Below, one piece after another: positions 38,001 through 50,000 of a stretch of 64,000 nucleotides of DNA. The position numbers and the translations under genes are program-made. The notes under the pieces were generated by a model. The model was not told the DNA's origin. It saw only the letters and a list, made by a program, of their open reading frames with translations, and did not search any database. Numbering within the stretch: position 1 is the stretch's first letter; each line of letters begins with the position of its first letter. The stretch lies in contig OX365945.1 in NCBI GenBank assembly GCA_947247005.1, forward strand, positions 12,592,501 through 12,656,500, in the 5' to 3' direction. The DNA is from Spisula solida. Lineage: Eukaryota > Mollusca > Bivalvia > Venerida > Mactridae.

Positions 38001-41000
38001 AAATACTGCTATCCTAAACTCTTTTGTACCATTTGAAGCAAATATAGCCTCCTTTTCTCATATTTTATTGCCATATTTTGCTCTAACAAAAAGATGCCGA
38101 TGTCGCCCGATCACTCTAAAAAGTAAGGGAAAACTGCTCTGTGGTCAGGGAAAAATGAGGGAAAAGTCAGGATATTTTTTCTTAGAAAAATTGTGGGAAC
38201 CCTGTGACATTTTGACCTTATCTTTATGAAACTTGGTCACAATGAACATCTCAACAAAATCTAGGTCAAGTGCAATATTTGGTCAAGAACTAGGTCACTA
38301 GGTCAAATCACAGGGCTTGCATGCACTACTATGATAGGTGAGCGACCTAGGGCCCTTTGGGCCCTCTTGTTTGTAGATATACCGTTCATATTCACGGAGT
38401 CCGACATAATTACATGGTTCACACCGATGATTAGACGTGCTACATATTTCCTGTCATTGTTTTAAGGTGTTTGAACTTTTGTTTAATCATATCCTGAGTG
38501 TCACAAATCTTCCGTAAGGCAAGCACTGTAGTCTGTAGTTACTAATAATCTTTAATTATTCACCAATTGCTTAAAGGTCTGTAAAATCGTGACAGAATAT
38601 CTCCAACCATTCTGGTTTTTTTTGGAGTAATTAAAGCATGATACGGATCAGACAAACTGTGTTTGAGTATAATTTGGTTGTCTTTTACAAATCAAACAAT
38701 CTATATTACATTATTGTCTTTCTGTTATATTATGGGTCATTCAGCTAGTGAAACTAGTTGTTTCAGCTATTTGACAGCTTGGACTTGGACTTTCAGCAGT
38801 TAAGTTCATTTTCTCGTTTCGTTGTTTGTTGGGCATTGTGCCGTGTAATTGTGGTATGTGTTGTTATAATGTTTTCTGTGCTCGGCTGTTACAGTTGACT
38901 GGCAACTTCCTTCACTGTCAGATTTATACTATCTTATTGCTTTCCTTGTCCGATTTAATATGATCATTTACTGACAAGTTGACAGTAACGTAGTATGCAT
39001 TTTTTGTCATACTTTTATTTCTCCATTGTAGGGATGCAATATTTCTGTGAATTGTTTTTTTCAGTTAAATTTAATACCTCTATAATTTTTGTATCTGATA
39101 CGTATAGTAATAGTTATACAGTCATGTTGGCGGGAGTATAATGTACTCACTACAAGATGTTGTATCATGCGATGATACAATCAATTTACATTGATTTGGT
39201 TAGAATAGGATTACTACTGGGGGGTTGTCTGCAAGTCCCTGATTGATGATTATTCTTATACATCTTACTTATAAAACCTGATTCTTTGGTTGTAAAGGTA
39301 ACTGAGAGCTGATGTGGTGCAAGTCTTCTGGTTGGTGTGCAGAAACAGCGTAAAACCTGAATGAATAAACAAAAGTTACTAAATCCATACCATTTAAACT
39401 CGTGCAATTTAATATTACATAATAAATACACACATGGACGAGACATGTTCTTTAATCCAGACATAATTCCAAACTCCTCACGGCATAAAACTCACGTGTT
39501 GCTAGTGGCATTAAGGGAAATTTCAGGTTATGAGTTTGACATAATTCAGGGTATTCATTGATACATTTCAGGGCAAAGGTCGATCTGGATTTTTTAAACA
39601 AGCAAAGAAGTCCTATCCAATGTTTCCATACACTGAAGAAAGAATGAAATGGGATGAATACGGGGAAATTATCAGGTTTGTAGAGGAATGATACTGGAAC
39701 ACTCGGTACTGTCTAATAGGTCACAAACCACTAAATAAAATTGTTCTTTAGCTCAATGTAAAGTGACAATTGTCAGCCCCAAATTATATCATGTTAAAGT
39801 CTATGGCCACTTGACAGACCCATATCATTTAAAAGCGGTATGTTTCAGCTACAAAATAAGACCAAAAAAACAGGGGGGCATGTTTAATATAAGAAAGATT
39901 TTGTAAGTCAAAGGCGGTAGACAAATTTTTACAGATGCGCGGACTGATCCAATGTGGGTTTTACCCTAGTCTACTTTCGCTTTGTCAAATATGCCAAAAT
40001 CTCAAAATATTCAAGATGAAACATATTCAGTCATTCAACTACATGTATACAATACCTTTAAACTCAATAAGATGATTCTAGTTCCATTTGTCAAGGCATA
40101 TCACCATTTCCAGGCAAACAGATGTTTCTGTAAGGACTATTTGAGTGTATCCGATTTTGGTCCGCGTATGCATTTAGTGGTTTATGACCTATATAGTCAT
40201 ATAGAGTTACTTTTTAAAGTCATTTTAGTGTAATTATCATTCATAATTACCCCATCCCCCCTTATGGCTAATTATGCATGAAAGTCAAGGTCTGCAGTGT
40301 GTCATTCATTTGGGGGTAAGTATATAGGCTTGCTTGAAATATCCATTTTTGGGGATATGGATGGTTCATTCTACGTCAGACTCTTGCGTGGGTGGTCGCA
40401 GTTTCTGTGTTGCTTTGGATTGTCTGTGCGCTACAGTACTTAATCTAATTTCTTTAATTAAGCAAAAATTAACAAAAACCTAGATAACCAACCTTTCTGT
40501 AACCCCCTTGTTTACTTGCTGCATGATCTGTTGTGTTCTTTTCTTTAAACAAATGATAATATTTTGAAAAGAAAAGAAATCAGAAATCTTATAAAAATGT
40601 TTTGATTAAATAAAAAAAGGAAATCAGACAAACAGCAATCAGAAACACAAAATTAATACAAATGGCATGTTTGAAAATAAGACCATTTCCCCTGAATTGA
40701 TTAAAAAAATATAGGCTGATGGATACAGCAATTAATTTAAATGTCTTATTTCAATGTTGAAGTTCATCTTACTAGGGCATCCTCAAAATAAAGTACAACA
40801 ATCAATTTGTAATGTCATTGTCATATTTCTTTATCTTTTGCAGTTCCATTACTAAGGCCTCTTTCAGAATCCAATATGTAAATTTAGATGATATCACATA
40901 GATCAGTGTTAGAACTTACATAAGAAAGCAATTGATGGGTGGAAATAATCAATCTTTTTTCTTTTATCAATCGTAAAGCATAGTTCTACATAATTGCTTA

Positions 41001-44000
41001 AATATATCATGTGATTTGTGCAATACAACTGATTATCAAAACGCTGTAAATAAATTTATATGAGCAATATATTATGTAATACTTTATGAAGTTATTGGAT
41101 GTAATGATTGATTGAATGCTTATATGCTGTATAAGTTAAGGTTTCTATTACATTGCTGTTGAGATAAGTACTGAAATAAATGCTTTGAATCCTCTGACGT
41201 CTGATATTCTGATTAACAGGGTGTTAAAAAATTTGTTCCCATAGTTAAAGTTTAAATAGTTTGTTTTTCTGACCTTAGAAAAATGTAAAACTTTCTGGTT
41301 AAATTTTAGAGGGTTCTATCACTAATCTAATCATTCTGGCATTAAATGTAACTATAAGAGTAAGAAATCAAAAGAGTACAATGTGTACATAGGTCATTTT
41401 AAATTTAGTATTAATCAAAATTTTGAGAACAAACTTTTTTAACAACCTGTATGTTTTTCACATCTCTTCCAGACCTGAAGATTACATAATTGCTGAAGTC
41501 CCGGTTACAGATGAGACCCTAAACACAGTAAGTATAGGATCAAACTGAATCATTGGGTCATCTTACAGTTGGTTTGGTCTGTTACAGAAAGCTTGTATTA
41601 TTTCCACCATTATATAGGGATTGAACTGAAACTTCATCAATTTGATAATCACTATGTGTTTAGTTATGTATGTGACAAAGGTATCACAAAGTTATTACCT
41701 TTAATCTTGATTTATTAACATAGGTTCGGTGCCTGACCCTAACCACTAACAAAGTAGTATGGCTTTGTAAGAATCACATTCGATTTCAACTCTAGCCCTG
41801 TACTGCATGGTGTTTCTTTCCTATCTAGATAGGGAATATGTTGTTCCTTGTAAGGACCTACTCCTGGGTTGATCTGTTTATGCAATATTTATAGAGGACA
41901 TCATCAGTGCCAATGTGGGGTAGCTGTTGCCAAACAGGCAGCATTTAGTGTCAAAATAATTAGATCACAAATAAAGAGAAGAGACTATGCTTATAATCTG
42001 ACATGAGCCAAGCCTAACAAATAATATGGCTTTTTGCTACTTTATGACAAGCCAACCTTCTTCCAGTCATCCGTAGTCAGAATAGCTGACCCTGTTCCAA
42101 AAGTATATTTGTTCATATTCCTACTATTGGCAATTACTAGTTTTGATAACTTACTTCTGGAATATTTGTACCTAATTAACTGAATTCAATACTTTTATAA
42201 CATCTTTACTTTTAAAACTGCTGAAATTACATTTGTGGCATAAAACAGGATATTGCTGGTCTGAAATACTATGTAAAATGCTTGCCAAATTAAAGATAAC
42301 TGAAGCACCATGTCAAATGCTTGCCAAGTTAAAGATGACCATATCACTAATACTAGGCTCAACAAACAACAGAACACATTTTCCTAGATAAATGTGTCCC
42401 ATTGTTTGAGCAGTCCGGGTGAATTGTACATAACCAGCCTTACCATCTCAACAAGGACCATTCCCAAATGGTTTACTAATCAGTATTTGAAATTATATTA
42501 ATAGAGTAAAACATTCACGGAGTTAAAGAGTTAATACACGCCTTGTGCACATTTAATTCTCATTTACTGAATAATGTTACCAAAAGAAGTAAGTTCTGTA
42601 TAATTAGGTTATTGGATGTTTGGAGGATCAAGGCACTGTTTGCTATATTGATATTGCATCTGCCAAGATATTAATGTTGATATTGCATGTAGCAATTTGA
42701 TGGAACACAAATAATAGCACGCATTGCCTTGAAAGGTTATCGTTAATCTGTGAATATATCATGATATGGTGGTGCCTGTGTCAGCTTTTTGCGAATAATA
42801 ATGGACATTTCTGAAAAACAAGCGCAGTTATGTCAGTCATAGGTATTGAATGCCTGATTTGTTGCTTTCTGATTCTGAGTCAATGTTACACAGGAATAAA
42901 TAATTAAATCACAATAAAACATTTTTAAGAATTCAGAAGTATAATTGATTTTAACTGGATTATTCCATTAAATTGGCTTCAGTCACATTCTGTACATGCT
43001 CAGAACGTTGTCAGTTGCTTGATCCAAGGAATGGCAATGAGAATAATGAACTGCATACAAATATCGCTGAAATCCCATAACATTGTACAATATTTCTGGT
43101 AACTGAATTGTTAATTAGATTTTCAATGACCTTGCAGGCTAAAGAATGGAAAAATGCTTTTTTAATGGAACAACTAGCTATAGAAACTACTGAATAAACT
43201 CCAGTGTCGTTTGCGGAATTCAGATTTGTTTTGTTTATCTAAAACTGTCTGAAGCCTGCTGTCTATAAAACTGTGATGCTAAGTATTCCTGATAGCAAAT
43301 TGGTTATTGTATCCGCTGCCGTAAGGTTGTCGAACTTCATTCATCTGATTTACCATATTATCTCCTGTTTAACAGACTTCTGATTTAACATTTGTTTAAG
43401 ATGATGAATTGTTTCAGTAAGAATGTATGCATTGCTTTAGATTGAATTATCGGTTGCTTGTACCAGAATATTTGCCAACTTCAAAACTTGTGGTGACTTG
43501 TGAAGTTCTCTAGATTTCATTCGATCCTGACATAGACCTTGAGCTGACAATTTTACTTGTTTAAAAATCAATATTTTATTCTTGCCAACCACATGTTTGT
43601 GTTTCCAGTGTCTTAGTATAAGACTAAGCCCATCAAAAATAGTAGGTTGTTTGAAGTAACAAGTTCAGATAGTTATATAACCAGCCCATCTCGTCTTATA
43701 TTTAGAATGTTCCCCTTGGAAATACGAGACTGTGTTCCTTGTTTCTTACTGGTTGTTCCCCTTGGAAATACGAGACTGTGTTCCTTGTTTCTTACTGGTC
43801 AAGTTAGGTTCCTTATTTCTTTGTTGTACATTGTATAGTAAAGTTCCATGTTCTAATAAGCGAAGGATTATTAATATTCCTGGAATGATCTGCAGTCAGT
43901 CCCATTTGGAATTTAATGTTTTTTAAGGTGTTATGTTTTACATAATACAACCATCATCATTTTGACACTCACAATTAGCTTGCATATTTCATGCTTTAAC

Positions 44001-47000
44001 TCGGTTTCCGTCTAAGTTCATGTTGCAAATGTGAATCGCATGCTAACTAATGGCACCAATAGTGAAATCCCATTTGCTGACAGAATTAAATTAGAGTAAT
44101 TCCTTGTTTTAGCAAACCGTGTCAATATCAATTATTGGAAACAAATGGGTTTTAATGGCTTTCATTTTGAGCATCTTATTGACAAAGTTATTGATGTCTT
44201 CCATTCGTGTGTTTTAATGATAGTCTAATTTTTGTACTTTCATTTGACGTGAAATTAAGTTGTGTCCATGGGGCAGTTATGATGTATTTGTCAAAATGTT
44301 CTACTTCTAAATTTTAGAAAATGGAATGTTATAATGCTTTATTATTGAAATTTTAAAATCAATGTGGATTTATAGTTTGATTGTTTTGAAGGCTGATGCA
44401 TGATTGAAAAATGGTGTAAAACCTAAAAAATCTATTTAAAACCTTAGAACTACCAAACTTCATCATCATTTTTGTCATGATTCTTTCAATGGCATATAGA
44501 TACAAAAGTGTATATTTCTTTTAAACAAATGATATTTTAAGACTACCATTTTCTAATTTCAGGAAAAATTGGTGGCAGAGTCAGATCAACTTCAAGGTAA
44601 AATCTATCATTTGTGTAACAAAATTATTGACACCCACCAAGCTGAAGTTGTTTTGTCTCCCATATAGTGTTGGAGACATATAGATTTTGTGCTGGACATC
44701 TGTCTGTTTGGCTGGATGTCACAAAGTTTGTCTGCACTAGTTCTCCTTAACAATTGGTCAGGTTTAAATATAACATTTGAATATGGGTCCTCTAGTGTCA
44801 ATGTACTCTGATGAGCAATGTATGACCATCTTGTCCCTCTTAATTGTTTATTGAGACCCTTTATATGTGGCTTTGAGTGTTCATGTTTAACTAATGAAAT
44901 ATCATTTGACTATCTTGTCATTTCAGCATTACCCGGCATTTGACTATCTTGTCATTTCGGCATTACCCGGTTGATTAGTCAAATTATGGAGTTGTCAAGT
45001 ACGGTCCTCCATCAAGCCGAAATATTCATTAATCTGAATCATGTTTCATTATATCTTGTCTTGTTACCATGGTGATCATAATCTCATCAATTAGCAGAAA
45101 ATAAGCCTCTTGTCAGCGTTATAACAGTCTGGTTATATTGATGCTACATCTAGACGATCACCATCAAACATGTTTGTATATTATGATATGTCTTGTGTGG
45201 ATAAAAGCATAAATATACCATTTTCTAGTATGGACATAGACATAGTCAGGGATTTAAATATGAATTTTGTTAATCTGATAACTTTTAATTTTGTTTATTT
45301 GATAATTGTTAATTTTGTTTATTTGATAATTGTTAATTTTGTGCTCTCAGATGTCAGTCAGACCTGACAACTTAAAATTGTTTTTTAAAAAAAAGTCTGA
45401 AATCACATTGAATTTAATTGGTTTTCAGACATGTACTATAAGAAAAGGCATTTTTGCCTTCCAAAATTTCCAATATTGTGTAATCAAATAGTCAGTGTCT
45501 TCTTCCTATTATGCAAACATGTCCCTTGTTATATACCCTGTTGACATGGCTGTCTATTGTCTGACAAAATGGCCATATTTGTGATCATTCATTCATAAAT
45601 TGTGAATATTCATGAATCAAAATATCACACTGTATCTCTGTCCCTCTAGTCCTTGGGGAAATTCTGATACTGATTCACATTCATTGACTGCCAATGAATA
45701 TTTAAACCTATAAACAGTTTCCTATTTAATTATGAGCATTCTAATTATATGGCCTTGAAATGACAAAGTCGTCTTTAAATAAATTGTCTGTGAGAACAGT
45801 AACAGACAAATTGACATTTTTGCAACGATACATAAATAATGCAATAATTATTGTATGACGTATTTATGTGTAAGAGGAGAAATCAAGTATTCGCCTCCAA
45901 GAATTCAGTGTTTGTCGTTCAAGCTGGTCATTGCCTTATATCAAACTAACCTAGCTACTTACGACAGAGAAATGATTTTTATTGTCAGTTTTATGGGACA
46001 GAAATGTCTGGCTGGATATCTCCATCTGTTGAAACAAATCCAGAAGCGTTTTCTTCTTAATTCATTAGTGATTTTTAGCTCTCCTGTCACAAAGTGACAA
46101 AGTGAGCTTTTGTGATCACTCCTCGTCCGTCCAATGTCCGTCCTATGTCCGTCCACAATTTGTGTAGACTCCGTAGGTCACAGTTTTGACCTAATTTTTA
46201 GCTCACCTGTCACAATGTCCGTCCGTCCGTCAACAATTGGCTTGTGTAGACACTAGAGGTCACAATTTTAGCCTAATCCTTATGAAACCTGGTCACAATG
46301 ATCATCTCAACAAAATCTAGGTCAAGTTTGATATTGGGTCATCCGGGGTAAAAAACTAGGTCACAAGGTCAAATCATAGAAAAACCTTGTGTAGGCACTA
46401 GAGGTCACAATTTTGGCCTAATCTTTATGAAACTTAATCACAATGATTATCTCAACAAAATCTAGGTCAAGTTTGATATTGGGTCATCTGGGGTCAAAAA
46501 CTAGGTCACAAGGTCAAATCATAGAAAAACCTTGTGTAGTCACTAGAGGTCACAGTTTTAGCATAATCTTTATGAAACTTGGTCACAATGATCAACACAA
46601 CAAAATGTAGGTCAAGTTCGATATTGGGTCATCTGGGGTCAAAAACTAGGTCACAAGGTCAAATCATAGAAAAACCTTGCGTAGTCACTAGAGGTCACAG
46701 TTTTGACCTGATCGTTACGAAACTTGTTTACAATGATCATAACAACAAAATCTAGGTCAAGTGCGATATTGGGTCATCTGGGGTCAAAAACTAGGTCACA
46801 TTGTCAAATCATAGAAAAACCTTGCATAGTCACTAGAGGTCACAATTTTGGTCTAATCTTTATGAAACTCGGTCACAATGATCATCTCAACAAAATCTAG
46901 ATCAAGTTTGATATTGGGTGATCCAGGGTAAGAAATTAGGTCTCAAGGTCAAATATTAGAAAGACCTTGTGTAGTCACTAGAGGTCACAGTTTTGGCTTG

Positions 47001-50000
47001 ATCTTTAAGAAACTTAGTCACAATGATCATCTCAACAAAATCTAGGTCAAATTCGATATTGGGTCATCTGGGGTAAAAAAGTAGGTCATTAGGTCAATCA
47101 TATAAAAACCTTGTGTAGTCACTAGAGGTCACAATATTGGCCTAATCTGTATAAAACTTGGTCACAATGACCATCTCAACAAAATCTAGGTCAAGTTCGA
47201 CAGGTGAGCGACCTAGGGCCCTTTGGGCCCTCTTGTTATGAAACTTGGTCACAATGATCATCTTAACAAAATCTAGGTCAAGTTCAATATTGGGTCATCC
47301 GGGGTAAAAAACTAGGTCACAAGGTCAAATCATAGAAAAACCTTGTGTTGTCACTAGAGGCCACAATTTTGACCTAATCTTTATCAAACTTAGACACAAT
47401 GATCATCTCAACAAATTCTAGGTCAAGTTCGTTATTGGTTCATCCGGGGTCAAAAACTAGGTCACAAGGTCAAATCATAGAAAAACCTTGTGTAGTCACT
47501 AGAGGTCACAATTTTTGTCTACTCTTTATGAATCTTGGGAAAAATGATCATCTTAACAAAATCTAGGTCAAGTTTAATATTTGGTCATCCAGGATAAAAA
47601 AACTAGGTCACAAGGTCACATCATAGAAAACCCTTGTGTAGTCACTAGAGGTCACAATTGTGACCTAATCTTTATGAAACTTTGGCACAATGATCATGTC
47701 AACAAAATCTAAGACAAGTTCGATATTGGTTCATCCGGGGTCAAAAGCTAGGTCACAAGGTCAAATCATAGAAGAACCTTGTGTAGTCACTACAGGTCAC
47801 AATTGTGACCTAATCTTTATGAAACTTTGGCACAATGATCATGTCAACAAAATCCAAGTCAAGTTTGATATTGGGTCATCCGGGGTAAAAAACTAGGTCA
47901 CAAGGTCAAATCATAGAAAAACCTTGTGTAGACTGTAGAGGTCACAATTTTGACCTAACCTTGATGAAACTTGGTTACAATGATCATGTCAACAAAGTCT
48001 AGGCCAAGTTTGATATGGGGTTATCTGGGGTCAAAAACGAGGTCACAAGGTCAAATCATAGACAATACTTGGCTTAAACTTCATTATGCCATTTGGTCTA
48101 TATGATGTAAATTGCAACGTCGCTTTATGTTATAGTTAGAACATATTAAGTAAATTTTAATGATTAAAAAGGTCGGAGCGAGCGAAGCGAAGCGAGGCAT
48201 TTTTAGTCATTAAAATTTACTTAATATGTTCTAACTAACTTAGAATATAACATTCTGCATTCTGATTGGCCGATAGAAATTAGCGCCAACGCATGACGTC
48301 AAGTCTGTGAAGAGAAAATTTTAATGATTAAATTTTCATTTAACCGCGAAAATGCGGCGTTTTCATTGGCTCATAATGTAGGTTATGTTCTAAAAGACAA
48401 TATGAAAACCTTGTACATGCAATAGAGGCTACCATCAAGGGGTCTGCATGAGTTACTAGGACAGGTGAGCGACCTATGGCCCTTTGGGCCCTCTTGTATA
48501 CGCTTTTATGTCTACGTTTTGCAATGTGCTAGTTCTGTCAGAAATGTTTTACAAGTTATGGCCATGAATTGTCTGTATTGCCAGTTGTTAATGATTGACA
48601 ACAATTGAATTTTCCTCTGGTTTAAGATTGCGTTAGACAACTTCACATTTTATAAGTCAATTAATTTCGATAGATTGTATTGAAAAAATTAAATATTTTA
48701 AAGATATTATTCTTCTTCAGTAAAAAGAAAAAGTAAATCATAGAATTGTCCAGTTTATTCTGTTTTCTATACAGTACAACCTCTCCAGAGTGGTCCACTG
48801 AAGAGTAACAACCACTCTGTAACAACACCTTCAAAATTTCCCTTAGCCAATATTTACTATAAATATAACCTCTGTAGAGCTGAAACCTATAAACAAGACA
48901 ATTAGAAGACGCCGGCACAAAAAGTGTATTCAACATAATAATGCTACACCTGTACACCTGTACACCTTTATAATTAATGAGTTTTTAGACTATTGTCACT
49001 GTGAGTGAGTTTCTTATTTCCATCATAGTCAGAAAGAAATAAATTGTACCATTATTATGTTGAATATGCTATTTGTGCCTGCGTCTTCTATTTGTCTTGG
49101 GGCTAAGGTTACACTGTTCACTGTTTCTGAGGTGTGGCATGTTTACCATGTTGACAATTATATCCAATGTTGTTATCACGTCAGCAGTGGTATGGTGACA
49201 TATGACATGTTTGGTTCTATCATACTATACAGCTGTGTTGATTAAGTACTCAATGATAAAATATATAAGTTCTCAATGATAAAATAGTGAAAATACTAAA
49301 TTATACGGGAAAGGCAACATCGGAGATATGATGGAGTATAATCATTAGGATTTTAACAAATACAAAAGGTCATGCAGCATTTTAGATTCCTCTATCAGCA
49401 CATTCTATGTCTGAAAAAAAAGTATTGTTGTTTATGACATTATATTTTCATGCAGCAGGCTTCATAAAATAAAATTGTATGCATAAAATGAGCTCCCATA
49501 AGATATTAGTAAAACGTTAATTGTTGTATTTCATTTTAGTCCCTACAGGTTGTCATATATTTGTCGCTAAGTACTTTCATTAACTACAAGAAATGTTGCA
49601 TGATTTCCCCATGGTGTATTTATCTCATAAATAGTATTACCAATTTGGTACTATCCTCAGCAATGTCTGCTTGGTGAAGCTATAGCTGGCTTTTAGTACT
49701 GGTACTCCTATATACTAAATTTTAACTGATCTTTAGTTATGATTTTTAATTTTAAGTGATTTTAAGATGCACAGTTTTTATCTACATTAGTATTTTATGA
49801 CTTTTCATTCTGAGGTGACAAGTTAATGTCTACTGTTTTAGTGCAAAAAATAATCAGAATACTGCAGTACATTGACAGAAATAAACCATAATTTTCTTTA
49901 AATGGTTGGAATTTCAACTTGTTACAAGGCTTCGTTTATTAATAATTGTGTTACATTTCTATCTTTCAGATGTATCTGAAGTTCCAACAAAATGTATCGC

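Larger units (their letters stand above)
35742..39571 (+). other. CPSF2 intron c-d
   Basis: 3,830 bp, phase 0. It is largely occupied by AGGTCA-rich repeats (36500-37114, 37347-38371), a nested transposon and an inverted AAAGTCCAAG repeat near 38740-38860. No exon was seen. Confidence 0.85.
44597..49969 (+). other. CPSF2 intron f-g
   Basis: 5,373 bp, phase 1. It contains the third GAGACATATAGATTTTGTGC copy (44655-44800), a 34-bp tandem duplication (44903-44970), a 26-bp duplication near 45285-45345, a large AGGTCA-rich array (46077-48497) and AT-rich sequence with no gene (48500-49960). Confidence 0.85.
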
